Source: Stramonita haemastoma
Taxonomy: Eukaryota > Mollusca > Gastropoda > Neogastropoda > Muricidae
Assembly: GCA_030674155.1 (NCBI GenBank)
Contig: CM060320.1
Coordinates: 11,472,783 to 11,536,782 of the forward strand
Length of the DNA stretch: 64,000 nucleotides
Reading direction: 5' to 3'
In this document: one piece after another, positions 45,356-57,446 of the stretch
Position numbering within the stretch: the stretch's first letter is position 1
Layout: every line of letters begins with the position of its first letter
Made by a program: the position numbers and the translations under genes
The notes under the pieces: generated by a model
What the model saw: only the letters and a program-made list of their open reading frames with translations
What the model was told of the DNA's origin: nothing
Database searches by the model: none

Positions 45356-45480
45356 ATGTATGTATGTATGTATGTATGTATGTATGTATGTATGTATGTA
45401 TGTATGTATGGATGGATGGATGGATGGATGGACGGATGGACGGACGGACGGACGTACGGACGTACGTACGTACGTACCTA
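45356..45480 (+). repeat. ATGT / GGAT / GGAC / GTAC compound microsatellite
   Basis: Successive tetranucleotide motifs each one base different from the previous one. The ATGT part touches the LINE 3' end. Confidence 0.95.
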
Positions 45481-45530
45481 TGTATGCACGCACGCGCGCG
45501 TGTGTGTGCGTGTGTTTATTTTTGTGTGGG

Positions 45531-45765
45531 TATTTTATTCTCTGATATCGAGGATAATGTAATAAGCACTCATGTGCTTTTTTACATCCAGTCCCCGTGT
45601 GTATGCAGTCTTTGTAAATCGTGTCATCTGTTCCCACCGGCACACGATGGCCGACTCTTACAAAAAGTGGAACAGGATTTAAGTGTGCAAGATGTTCTGC
45701 ATGTGTTGGCACACGGGGCCTCGGTTTATAGACTCGTCCGAAGGACTTTTGGGGGGAGTGGAGGC
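45531..45765 (-). mobile_element. SINE family A, 3' two thirds
   Basis: 'gatatcgaggataatgtaataagcactcatgtgc' to 'gactcgtccgaaggacttttgggg'. Head missing. Confidence 0.88.
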
Positions 45766-45964
45766 AGCATGTGTGTTGTTGTTGTTGTAGTTTGATTTAA
45801 AGTTTATTCACACTTGGTGATATTAGACTAAAGAAACAAAAAACAAAACAAAAAACAAACAAAAATCTACCATAAAATATTTACAGAAGACTTGGATATA
45901 ATCCTAGAAACATCAGAAATCAACGGTTTTCGCGAAACCACATTCTACACTACACAACTACACG

Positions 45965-45972
45965 GCGCGTGC

Positions 45973-46005
<33 letters not shown>

Positions 46006-46075
46006 TGTGGTGTGTGCGTGCGTGCGTGCGTGAGTGAGTGCGTGCGTGTGTGTGTGTGTGTGCGTGTGTGTGTGA
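45965..46075 (+). repeat. GT / GC-rich microsatellite
   Basis: (GC)n, (GT)n and GTGC blocks. Confidence 0.93.
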
Positions 46076-46237
46076 TATACCATTAATTCAATCTCCTTGT
46101 GGGTCCATATCGATTTCTTTCATATCTTCCTGTGATTTCTTCTTCAGCTTCCCTTCTTCGCTAAAGCTCCCAGTTTACCTAAAGTTATTTTTTAGCCTAT
46201 GTGACCGTGTCTTGCTCCACCATTTAGGCAGCCACAT

Positions 46238-46470
46238 ACCGACTTCGTGATGATGTCTAAACACCACACCTGTGTGCATACATTTTTGAAATTTTGTCAT
46301 CTGTTTTTACCGGCATGAAATGGCCTACTCTTTCAAAAGGCAGAACAGGTTTTTTAATGTGTGCACAAGATGTTCTGGGTGCATTGACACACGGCACCTC
46401 GGCTTATAGTCTCATCCGAAGAACTTTGACATTCAGTTCGATTTTCTTGTCAAACTGGGAAGAAAGGGTG
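46238..46470 (-). mobile_element. SINE family C, central part
   Basis: 'tgatgtctaaacaccacacctgtgtgcat', then the central block in reverse to 'gtctcatccgaagaactttgac', and 'caaactgggaagaaaggg' before the lost head. Confidence 0.82.
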
Positions 46471-46506
46471 TGATTTATTTCAATGTTTCTTTAGGTTAAG
46501 TAAATG

Positions 46507-46615
46507 GAGGGGGGGGGGGGGGGGGGGTTGTTCTCTCCTTTCTTTTTTTTAAACGCAATCTAGTGTTGTGTTGTATGTATGTATCTCTCACACATACGCA
46601 CGCACGCACACGCGT

Positions 46616-46687
<72 letters not shown>

Positions 46688-46690
46688 CAC
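46507..46690. repeat. G run and AC microsatellite
   Basis: G run at 46508-46527; (CA)n at about 46616-46684. Confidence 0.92.
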
Positions 46691-46874
46691 ACACTACACC
46701 ACACACGCGCGCGACTCCTGTTGTTCAGCATGGCCTAATGAAAAGCTGACAAGGGAAGGGAGACAACCTAGTGGGAAAACTGTCAGTTCTGCTTCTATTG
46801 ACTGTGAGGTGTGAAAGTGTTGTTCTGGTTTGTTGTTGTTTTCTGTTGATTATAATGTCATTCAGTCTGACGGT

Positions 46875-46920
46875 CTACCTGTCTACCTACCTACCTACCT
46901 ACCTACCTACCTACCTACCT
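46875..46920 (+). repeat. CTAC tetranucleotide microsatellite
   Basis: (CTAC)n. Confidence 0.93.
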
Positions 46921-47260
46921 TGAAAGAAAGATGTTGGTTATATCTGGTGGGAGGATGTGAAGAACACCGAAACTGATATGGAAAAAAAAAAACCTCACAG
47001 GAATGTAAAGTGTATTTTGTGGAAAAGTCTGCCGAAAATCATGAAGAGACAAAAGCAGCCAATAAACAATGAGAACAGCAGCAGCAGCAACAACAACAAA
47101 ATCCACCTTCTAGGTTAAAAAGAAAACAGTGTTGAGGAGAAAGCAGAATCCCACAACTGTGAAAACATTCAACAATAATACTGTTTCCAACCACAAACTA
47201 AGAAAACCCAGAACAGACAAAGTGATTTTCCTACATTTATCGTCTAATTACCTTAGCAAC
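46921..47260. other. No recognised feature
   Basis: Unique-looking sequence without supported gene or repeat. Confidence 0.45.
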
Positions 47261-47261
47261 A

Positions 47262-47298
47262 GTGTGCGTGCGTGCGTGCGTGCGTGCGTGCGTGGGCG

Positions 47299-47363
<65 letters not shown>

Positions 47364-47390
47364 GTTGTTGTTGTTGTTGTTGTTGTTGTC
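47262..47390 (+). repeat. GCGT / GT / GTT compound microsatellite
   Basis: Three adjacent simple motifs. Confidence 0.95.
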
Positions 47391-48460
47391 TTCAAGTTAA
47401 GGCTCCTCACGCTAAGTAAAAGCGGAAAGTGTAATGGAAGTTAAGGAAGTGAGTGGAAGGAGTGGAAGGAGAGAAAATATTAAGAAGTGGCATCCCTGTT
47501 GGTATTTTTGCGCAGTAAAAATGGAAAAAAGTAATAATAATGATAGTCTTAAACAAGAGCAAAATGTAAACTGTACAAAGTAGGAACACGAAACAACAAT
47601 AATGTAACGACAATAAATATTCAAGTACGTGGGTTATGCAATAAACATCCAACAATGGCAAAGGCTAACTTTGAATTTTCAAATACATTTTCCAGAGACT
47701 GCTCGAAAATGTAGGTAAAAAAGGTTTTCCCATAAGGAACTCAAATCTGATCTGAGTGTTTGAAATATGATCTCCATATATACATCTGACATTTGCACAG
47801 AATTTAGTGACTTTGGGTTATTTGGGTTATTATCCAGCTAAGACTGACCACTTGGCTGGATACAAACTTTATGACCTCCCTTGCATCCTTTAATAGGATC
47901 CCCAAACTTAAGGCACAAAGATTCACTAGGTGCTTATTTTGTCTTATTCATTTTTTTTCCCCAACATATATTCTAAGCATATTTTCTCTCTCTTTTTATC
48001 ATCGTCTTTTGAGGGCAGCTTCAAAAGGCCACAGGAATATCAAATATTCCTCTGAATGCAATTGACACTTTTAAATTCTGAAAAGTGTCTTGCTGTAAGA
48101 TACCACAGCAGGTGGAGTTTCAATCACTGCCGGGACCTCTGATGAGGGCTCATCCAGTAGCCGAAACTCGAGTCAGGTTAGGCCAAAGGCATGGTTCTTA
48201 CAATGAAATGCCTACAATGCTGCCACTGAAAGACATTATTCCCAAGCATTTTTTTTTTTTTTTTGAATCTTTGATAAGTCATTTTCAAAATGATTGAGAA
48301 GTTGGTACCTGCACTTGTTTTGCTCACTACTTTTTCTTCAAGAATTTAGTGACGAATGCATTTAATTTTATTTTAAAATGTAATGAATTAACTCTTCTTA
48401 CAGTTGGAAAACTGAAATCTGTTTGAGAAGGAGCCATATAACAAGAAATAGTGTGTGTGC
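47391..48460. other. No recognised feature
   Basis: AT-rich, about 1 kb, without recognisable repeats apart from a T run at 48249-48264. No coding exon supported. Confidence 0.5.
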
Positions 48461-48590
48461 GTCTTCTTCTTCAGTTTAACGTCCTTCCACTAAATAGTAT
48501 TATCAGACAGGCAAGTGTGGGTGTGTGTGCGTCTTCTTCTTCAGTTTAACGTCCTTCCACTAAATAGTATTATCAGACAGGCAAGTGTGT
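48457..48590 (+). repeat. 67-bp direct duplication
   Basis: 'gtgtgcgtcttcttcttcagtttaacgtccttccactaaatagtattatcagacaggcaagtgtg' occurs twice in tandem with almost no difference. Confidence 0.92.
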
Positions 48591-49130
48591 GCGCGTGTGT
48601 GTGGGCATGTGTGCCTACGTGCGTGCGCACTTGTGTGTTTTTGTATGTGTGTGAGTGAGCGCGCATGCGTGTGTGTTATGCATTGACAGTCTATACTACA
48701 AAATATTAAAGAGAACCGAGGGGGGGGGGGGGGGGGAACTAGCTTTTAGTATAGTTTTGGACTATAAGGGAACAAATCAAGACAGTTTAAAAAAAACAAC
48801 AAAAAAAACCACAAAGAAACAAACAAACAGACCACTAACCCTTTAAGTTAAGAATAAAAGTAAATAAGAACTTAACAATTAACTAACAATAGGAACTATA
48901 ACATACAGAAAATTTTGGACTTTGGACACATTTACACATACTGATGTATATAATGTGCGCAAAGTTTGGGGGGGGGGGGGGGGGACTAGGGCTATTGGAG
49001 AGGTATACAGAGCAGGACATAAAGAATTTCCATTAAAACAAAATGATCAATCACAGGAAGATACAATTCAGCTGTGTAGCAGACATTCAGAAATTCTGCA
49101 AAGAAGTATATCAGTTTCTAAGAGAACACA
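48591..49130. other. GT-rich stretch, G runs, otherwise unassigned
   Basis: G runs at 48720-48736 and 48968-48984 follow similar AT-rich contexts. No gene. Confidence 0.5.
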
Positions 49131-49158
49131 CACACACACACACATATACGCGCGCAAG

Positions 49159-49412
<254 letters not shown>

Positions 49413-49547
49413 GAGACACAGAACAAAATGAATTGAATACTTTCTAAGAATAACAGAGCAAATACAAAGACATTTTTCGTTCAACCCTCGAAAAAAAACT
49501 TTAAGTATACATGTCAACACTGAAATCAACAGCTCTCTAACCAAAAA

Positions 49548-49899
49548 GACGGGATAGCCTAGTGGTCAGAACATTGCGCTCGCATTTTGACCACCGGGGT
49601 TCGATTCCGGTCGAGGGGATTTCCCCCTGGAGTTAACATCAGTGCTGACTCCACTCTCCCTATAAGTCCTTCGGATTAGACTGTAAACCGAGGCCCGAGT
49701 GCGAACGCACGCAGAACATCTTGCGCACGCGTTAAATCCTATTCCGCTTTTCGTAAGAGTAGGCCATTGTGTGCCGGTGGGAACACAGATGACAATATTT
49801 ACTTAACTGCATACACACGGGGACTAGATGAAATAAAGCACATGAGTGCTTATCCCATTATCCTCGTTATATAAAAAAAAGAATAAAAATAAAAGAATC
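49548..49899 (+). mobile_element. SINE family A, best full-length copy (about 350 bp)
   Basis: The head starts 'gacgggatagcctagtgg' (A box at 49555) and has B box 'ggttcgattcc' at 49599-49609. Next comes 'gagttaacatcagtgctgactccactctccc', then the central block at 49667-49795 ('ccttcggattagactgtaaaccgaggccc' to 'gccggtgggaacacagatgacaa'). The 3' section is 'cacacggggactagatg..gtgcttatcccattatcctcg', with an AAAAGAATAAAA tail. No clear target duplication. A polymerase III transcript from the internal boxes is plausible. Confidence 0.93.
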
Positions 49900-49974
49900 A
49901 CAACTGCCAAATTTGCTGACAATGTATTGAAATCCTTTCCTAAGAGACGAAGATAAGAAACAAAAAAAAAGGAC

Positions 49975-50110
49975 GATGACGACGACGACGACGACGACGA
50001 CGAGAAGAAGAAGAAGAAGAAGAAGAAGAGGAACAACAACAACAACAAACAAACAAACAACAAGAAGAAGAAAACTAAAAACAAGAAGAAGAGGAGGAAG
50101 AAGAAGAAAA
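49975..50110 (+). repeat. GAC / GAA / CAA trinucleotide microsatellites
   Basis: (GAC)n, (GAA)n and (CAA)n in succession. Confidence 0.93.
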
Positions 50111-50490
50111 GCACAAAGCACCCCCCCCCTCCCCCAAAACAAAACAACAACAAAAAACCCACAACAAAACACACATACACACTCACACACAAAAACAAAA
50201 CCCCAAACAACAACAAAACCAGGGAGGACGTGTGAAAAGAAGGGGAGAGAGGGAAGGAGAGAGGGAGGCAAGTTTGAATTAAGTCGAGCTCCAGGAAAAA
50301 AATGTTTTCGTTTTGTTTACAACTTACAAGTATATTAATTTGTGTGTTTTCTGTAGGGACCTGCTTGTTTTGTGATTTTCGGCATGTTATATGTCAGTGT
50401 TTGAACAAGAGTGATGAGATTGCTGTAATATAAATTAAGGAGTGTGTACACCGTAAGGCTAAATGCTATATTTCTTAATTTTTTAAATCT
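50111..50490. other. No recognised feature
   Basis: A- and C-rich simple sequence to about 50270, then unassigned AT-rich sequence. Confidence 0.5.
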
Positions 50491-50493
50491 GAA

Positions 50494-50575
50494 TTCTTTT
50501 ATTTTGAGGATGATGAATAAGCTCTCCTGTGCTTTTTACGTCCAATCCACGTATGCCTGCTGTTTTACAAAAGGG
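50494..50575 (-). mobile_element. SINE family A tail fragment
   Basis: 'attcttttattttgaggatgatgaataagctctcctgtgctttttacgtccaatccacgt'. Confidence 0.7.
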
Positions 50576-50577
50576 TT

Positions 50578-50695
50578 AATGGCATGTGCCAATAATACAA
50601 CTGTCAATATCTCAAATATCATCACTCATTCACTGTCACACTGAACACAACTGTCAATGTCTCAAACATCATCACTCATTCACTGTCACACTCAA
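50578..50695 (+). repeat. 50-bp direct duplication
   Basis: 'acaactgtcaat(a/g)tctcaaa(t/c)atcatcactcattcactgtcacact' twice. Confidence 0.88.
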
Positions 50696-50699
50696 AAAC

Positions 50700-51700
50700 C
50701 AACTTTTTTTGGTATTTATTTACAAAGTAAATTGAACTTGAACTTTTCAATGATGAAGACTTTTCATCTGTTCATCGGTCGTCAATGCTAGGTGACTAGA
50801 TACTTCTGTAATGACATGCGTGACACAGAAGCATCTACAAAAAGTCTGTTGCAAGCACTCAGGGTCATACAGGGTGGGTAGATCCTCCCAGTACTTGTCC
50901 AGTACTCCCAGTACTTGTCCAGTTGATTGTATTGTGTGAATATGGTTTTGGCTTAACATGGATGAATCGGGGTGCAGGTGATGGGACTGGTTTTCTGTGC
51001 TGTTTTGACAGCGAGTTATTCATTGTGGTTGGCAGAGATGGAGTGCTCATATAGAACACAGACTGCAGTAGAGTTTATATTTCACCACTGTTTCATTCCT
51101 GGCCTGTTCCACAGTTTCTATCAGTGCAACAGGACTGGTGTGTGATAGCAACTAGAACAACATTGAGATTTGGCATTTCTCATCTTTTCTTTGGCATTAT
51201 TCTAAAGTATATATGTGCAACTGGACTAGTATGTGGTAGCAACTAGAACAACATTGAGATTTGGCATTTCTGATATTTTTGTGCATTATTTTCCTGATAG
51301 AAAAGTAATTGACTGCAATTCGACATGTCCACTATGCCTAGTCACCGGAAAATGAAGTGCTTTGTTTTGTTCTTGTGTATTCTGGATGAAGTGATCTCAG
51401 AAAACAACTCATTCCTTACAAATGCTACTGGCAACCTTGCTTGTTCAAACTGATGATAATTGCATCTGATCACAACAAACAAAACAACAGTAAGGCATTT
51501 AAGCATTGTATATACAGAAAGCATTAACTGTAAGAAATACAGTATTAATATCAGCAGTATCTATTAATAACAATGATAATAACAATGATAATGAGAAAAA
51601 TTTAGGGATATTTTATAGTCCTGAATCTTGAAATGCAAACTAATTAAAGGGCTGGCTTTCAAATTGTTACTGTTCATAAAAGATTAACGTATTTTAGACT
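50700..51700. other. Unassigned, with one 110-bp duplication
   Basis: 'gtgcaac(a)ggactggtgtgtgatagcaactagaacaacattgagatttggcatttct' occurs near 51124 and 51216. No gene recognised. Confidence 0.6.
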
Positions 51701-51704
51701 CTGA

Positions 51705-51805
51705 CTCTCTCTCTCTTTCTCTCTTTTCTCTCTCTCTGACTCTCTCTCTTCTGACTCTCTCTCTCTCTGACTCTCTCTCTCTGACTCTCTCTCTCTCTCT
51801 GACTC

Positions 51806-51897
<92 letters not shown>
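51705..51897 (+). repeat. CT microsatellite
   Basis: CTCTGACTCT-type interruptions passing into about 90 bp of pure (CT)n. Confidence 0.97.
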
Positions 51898-51899
<2 letters not shown>

Positions 51900-51900
<1 letters not shown>

Positions 51901-52305
51901 ATGCACTTGGGCTAGGTGATAGAGATGGAGATGTATGTTGACAGTAGGAACAGATAAGAGGTTTAACTACAGGGGAAGATTGTAGGTGGGAAATAAGTGT
52001 GTGTCTTGAGGTTGGATTTGAAAGTATCAGATGTAAGCTTGTGATGAAGCATGTCATAATTTGCTAAGGCATTGTGTGTCCAAGATGTAGTGATGACATT
52101 CATCCCCTCCTAAGGGGCTTTGGCTTTATGATGAAGCGTTTGCCTCTCTTTCCAGGCCTCTTCTTCCTTCCCCCAACACCCCCCCTGTCTTTCTGCATTC
52201 CTCCTGCCCCTTCTCTTCTTTCCTTCAAGTCTCCTTTTAAATCTCCTGTTTCCCTCTCCTTAAGCAGCCAGTGCTTGTTGCCAGTGCCTGTGTTTGGCTT
52301 TTCAT
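51900..52305. other. No recognised feature
   Basis: Unassigned; pyrimidine-rich from 52130 to 52260. Confidence 0.45.
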
Positions 52306-52308
52306 TCT

Positions 52309-52575
<267 letters not shown>

Positions 52576-52898
52576 AACATTCACTTGAATCATTTTTTTT
52601 TTATTCCTTTATCTAACATTTCTGTTGTTAAAAAAAAACACCTCAAGCTTTTGTTTTCATGAGATTAGGCATCATAAATATTTTCTTTGTTATTATTACC
52701 ATCATTATTATTATTGAATATTTAGACTTAGTTTACAATAAACAGGCTTTTTGTGTTGCTGTAGTTCAGTGGCGTGTAGTCTTTAGCACTGTCTGTGCCT
52801 GGAGTCAGTCAGCAGTGTGAGGAGGATGGAGATTTTCTGTGAATGGAAGGGAACCTAGTGGGTCTGTAGTGTTAGCCACCACCTGAGCTTGTAGCAGT

Positions 52899-53155
52899 GA
52901 CCAACTGGTGATGTGTGATTGTGACAGAGTAAGCAACTAGGTATGTGTGATTGTGTCAGAGTAAGCAACTAGGTATGTGTGATTGTGACAGAGAAAGCAA
53001 CTAGTTATGTGTGCTTGTGTCAGAGTAAGCAACTGGTTATGTGTGATTGTGACAGAGTAAGCAACTAGGTATGTGTGCTAGTGTCAGAGTAAGCAACTGG
53101 TTATGTGTGCTTGTGTCAGAGTAAGCAACTAGTTACGTATGATTGTGTTGGAGTT
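52899..53155 (+). repeat. Minisatellite, 32-bp unit, about eight copies
   Basis: Units of 'aagcaactaggtatgtgtgattgtgtcagagt' with a/t, g/t and c/t variants. Confidence 0.93.
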
Positions 53156-53600
53156 CTGTGTGTGTGTGGTTCAGTGAGTGTAGAATTCACCACCTCCTAG
53201 ACCCAGTCAGTGACCGACTATGTATGTGTGGTTGTGTCTGAGTCTGTTTATGTAATTCAGTGAGTCTGTAGTGTTTGCTACCTCCTAATCCTTGAGTCAG
53301 GGCCCACCTTTTCTTGTATCATGCTGTCAGATTTCTGGGCTAAAAGTTCAGTGGGTTTGTTGTGTTTACTGCCTCCTAAGCCTTGCAACAGTGACCGACT
53401 TTGAAGTAGGATGAGGTAAGCTATATGTGCTGATATTGCTCAGTGGCTCTGTAGTGTTTGTCACCACCACCTAAACCTTGCAACAGTGACCCATTGTTAA
53501 TAATGTTATGCATCATGATGTCAGATTTCACTGCTAATATAGCTGTGTAGGTCTGTAGGGTTTGCCACCTCTGAAACCTTGTATCTCGTGTTTAACACTA
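53155..53600 (+). repeat. Degenerate relatives of the 87-bp satellite
   Basis: Segments like 'ttcagtgagtctgtagtgtttgctacctcctaa(t)ccttg' recur at about 53175, 53256, 53350 and 53440. They resemble the 'cagtggtctgtagtgttaacc' part of the array at 54397-55440 but are diverged. Confidence 0.6.
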
Positions 53601-53718
53601 ATAATGTATGGAATTTGTAATGCACTTAATCTTGTAAAGCAAACTGATCAAAGCGATTGCATTTAAAACATTCACTCTTGTGCAACCATTCACTAAAGAT
53701 TTACAGATTTTAGATTTA

Positions 53719-54200
<482 letters not shown>

Positions 54201-54396
54201 TGACAGTAATGATGATAATAATGATGTATCAGTGACAAGTATTGCTGTATGATGATATCGGATTTCTGTGTTCATGTAGTTCAGGGAGTCTGTAGTTTCT
54301 GTGGCCTCCTTAGCCTGACAACCTTTGTTCATGTAAGTGTGACTGACTGATCTAGTGGCCCTGTACCGTCACTTGAGCCACACTGCACTAGTTTTC

Positions 54397-55440
54397 TGTG
54401 TATCATGAGGTGAGATGTCTCAGTAAGTGTAACCAGTGGTCTGTAGTGTTAACCCTCACTTAAACCTGACCATATCAGTTATCTGTGTATCACGAGGTGA
54501 GATGTCTCAGTAAGTGTAACCCAGTGGTCTGTAGTGTTAACCTTACTTAAACCTGACCATATCAGTTATCTGTGTATCACGAGGTGAGATGTCTCAGTAA
54601 GTGTAACCCAGTGGTCTGTAGTGTTAACCCTTACTTAAACCTGACCATATCAGTTATCTGTGTATCACGAGGTGAGATGTCTCAGTAAGTGTAACCCAAT
54701 GGTCTGTAGTGTTAACCCTTACTTAAACCTGACCATATCAGTTATCTGTGTATCACAAGGTGAGATGTCTCAGTAAGTGTAACCCAGTGGTCTGTAGTGT
54801 TAACCCTTACTTAACCTGACCATATCAGTTATCTGTGTATCACGGGGTGAGATGTCTCAGTAAGTGTAACCCAGTGGTCTGTAGTGTTAACCCTCACTTA
54901 AACCTGACCATATCAGTTATCTGTGTATCACGAGGTGAGATGTCTCAGTAAGTGTAACCCAGTGGTCTGTAGTGTTAACCCTTACTTAACCCTGACCATA
55001 TCAGTTATCTGTGTATCACGAGGTGAGATGTCTCAGTAAGTGTAACCCAGTGGTCTGTAGTGTTAACCTTACTTAACCTGACCATATCAGTTATCTGTGT
55101 ATCACAAGGTGAGATGTCTCAGTAAGTGTAACCCAGTGGTCTGTAGTTTTAACCCTACTTAACCTGACCATATCAGTTATCTGTGTATCATAAGGTGAGA
55201 TGTCTCAGTAAGTGTAACCCAGTGGTCTGTAGTTTTAACCCTCACTTAACCCTGACCATATCAGTTATCTGTGTATCACGAGGTGAGATGTCTCAGTAAG
55301 TGTAACCCAGTGGTCTGTAGTGTTAACCCTTACTTAACCCTGACCATATCAGTTATCTGTGTATCACGAGGTGAGATGTCTCAGTAAGTGTAACCCAGTG
55401 GTCTGTAGTGTTAACCCTCACTTAACCCTGACCATATCAG
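54397..55440 (+). repeat. Satellite array, 87-bp unit, 12 copies
   Basis: 'tgtgtatcacgaggtgagatg' starts near 54397, 54484, 54571, 54659 and then about every 87 bp to 55355. The unit continues 'tctcagtaagtgtaacccagtgg', 'tctgtagtgttaaccc' and 'cctgaccatatcagttatc'. Units are nearly identical, with 1-3-bp length differences. Degenerate relatives lie on both sides (52760-53600, 54240-54396, 55810-55900). Confidence 0.96.
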
Positions 55441-55930
55441 TCACCAGCTACCTGTTGAGAGAGGATTTGGATGCCTGTAGAGCAGATTTAAAGGCTTTTT
55501 CCATTGGAATATTGTTAAGACTGATCGAGCAGATGGGGCATAGTTACCTAGATGCTGTTGTTTACAAATTTGATAGAAGAGATCATGATTGCCATACCAA
55601 TAGCCAAAAAAAAAATGATGTCATCATTCTTTTTTGTTGTTGTTGTTGTTTTTTACTTTATTTATTGTAAAATGCAGGAAATAACACTTCTTGCAGTAAA
55701 ATAAGTAAAAAATATACCTAAACAGTTTTTTATGTAGTAACTATTGAAAGTTGTAAAATTTACTGCCCTTTGACACAACGTTTCACAGTAATTGAACAGT
55801 GTGTGACCTGAGGGGAACAAGGCTTAATCCCCTGTTGTCTGTGTATCACGATGTCAGATGTGTCTGTGTATGTAATCCTGTGGCCTGTAGACCTTAGCAC
55901 AGAGCAGTGACTACACTGTCCTTCAGGAGA
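55441..55930. other. Unassigned
   Basis: An open frame runs out of the satellite through 55441-55670 (YLLREDLDACRADLKAF and onward). It shows no domain I recognise and its upstream splice context is weak, so it is not called. Confidence 0.4.
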
Positions 55931-55934
55931 CAAA

Positions 55935-56205
55935 GCAGGATCAGCCAGCAGTCTGTCAATGAGGATAGAACCTGTAGTTAAAAAAGAAAACAGCTTTGGT
56001 ATCAGCAGTCTGTCAGTGAGGATAGAACCTGTAGTTAAAAAATAAAACAGCTTTGGTATCAGCAGTCTGTCAATGAGGATAGAACCTGTAGTTAAAAAAG
56101 AAAACAGCTTTGGTATCAGCAGTCTGTCAGTGAGGATAGAACCTGTAGTTAAAAAATAAAACAGCTTTGGTATCAGCAGTCTGTGAATGAGGATAGAACC
56201 TGTAG
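55935..56205 (+). repeat. Minisatellite, about 58-bp unit, five copies
   Basis: Units of 'agcagtctgtcaatgaggatagaacctgtagttaaaaaa(g/t)aaaacagctttggtatc'. Confidence 0.94.
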
Positions 56206-56513
56206 TTCAATGCCAGTTGACGGGACAGTCTCAAACCTGCCATCTCCCATTGTCCTGAGTTAGGTGATGTGACCACTGAATCCTCTGCCCCCTGAATAGT
56301 GATGTTATCTGCAAGGGGAAGTAACTTTAGGGTCGACCTGTAGCATTTCGTGGGGGGGGTGGGGGGGGGGTTGTATTTGGGGTTTTGTTTCATAAATACA
56401 TTCCAAAAATACATTGATGCTCTTGAAATGTGGGCTGCTCTCCCAGGGGAGAGAGCATTGTCACAAGAGCAGGGCTAGGCTGTAGAAAAAATGGTCTTGT
56501 TTACATGTGGAAT

Positions 56514-56740
56514 TGTGTCCCTATCAGAGGGGCGTTTTTCTAAAGAATTTTGCCAGGGGTGTCCATCTTGTTGCTATGGGTTCTTTTATGTGTGCTGACT
56601 ACACATGACTTTGTTTACTGTCATACCCAAAAGGTTGATATATGTATGATATACCAAGTGTCGCATGTTGCTGTGGGTTCTTTTACGTGTGCTAAATGTG
56701 TAAGCCACACCTTAGTTTATCTTTTCATCCGAAAGACTGG
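56514..56740 (-). mobile_element. SINE family E, body with internal duplication
   Basis: On the minus strand: 'cggatgaaaagataaac', 'tagcacacgtaaaagaacccacagcaac', a second 'agcacacataaaagaacccatagcaac', then 'cctggcaaaattctttagaaaaa' and 'ctctgatagggacac'. The 'gcacac.taaaagaaccca.agcaac' element is present twice. Head not recognised. Confidence 0.68.
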
Positions 56741-56841
56741 TGTACATATGATATACTAGTACTCATAATTCATTGAACCTGTGTATTCATAAGTCGTTGA
56801 CTTGATGACTTTGTATTTGAAAGAGATGGATTTTGAGGAGG

Positions 56842-56996
<155 letters not shown>

Positions 56997-56999
56997 TGT

Positions 57000-57225
57000 T
57001 TGCAAATGTGTGAAAGAGGAAAAACAAAAAAAAAAACAAAAAAAATTAAAAGAAAAGCAAAAAATACAAAAATTTTTTTTTTTTTAATACTTAAAAAAAA
57101 AATGTCCAGATACACGAAAAAAATTTAAAAAATATATATATAAAAGAAAAAACAAAAAAAATCTCAAAAGTAAAAAAAAAAATTATAAAAACTTTAAAAA
57201 AAACAACAACAACAAAAAATAAAAA
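57000..57225. repeat. A-rich low complexity
   Basis: Poly-A stretches with scattered T and C; possibly one or more poly-A tails. Confidence 0.75.
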
Positions 57226-57227
57226 AC

Positions 57228-57362
57228 ACCCTAGTGTCTTCGCCTTGAGGCGGTAGGGCTGCTTGAGTGCCCCAATGATCCTTCCAGCCAGGCCAGCGGG
57301 AGCCTACCTCGGCTCCTGGTAGGGCCACCCATGCTGGATGGGTGGAAGGTGAGGGGCCAGAC
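57228..57362 (+). mobile_element. GC-rich island, possible LINE fragment
   Basis: 'ctagtgtcttcgcc', 'ggcggtagggctgc', 'cctacctcggctcctgg' and 'ggccacccatgctggatggg' stand out in A-rich surroundings. From memory it resembles the 5' region of endonuclease-type LINEs, but I could not verify this. Confidence 0.35.
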
Positions 57363-57446
57363 TAAATGAGGACAAAACGATTTGTGATACAACATGTTGG
57401 ATCTCCTTTTTCAGATATCATGGACGTGCAGAGCTGATGTTCAGCT

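Larger units (their letters stand above)
43110..45356 (+). mobile_element. Non-LTR retrotransposon with 5' inversion
   Basis: The first part (about 43110-43320) is the minus strand of the element: it encodes, leftwards, a segment beginning KKHKDWFDENC and ending EIQGYADR. The second part (from 43324) is plus strand and starts with YADRNDMNNFYDGL, the continuation. The two parts overlap by 15 bp (tatgcagataggaac in both orientations). This is the outcome expected of twin priming during target-primed reverse transcription. Both flanks are TGTA/ATGT repeats. Confidence 0.9.

Noticed and set aside
55359..55670. 103-codon plus-strand frame leaving the 87-bp satellite
   Set aside because: No domain recognised, no convincing splice acceptor, and half of it is satellite. 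Kept as unassigned.
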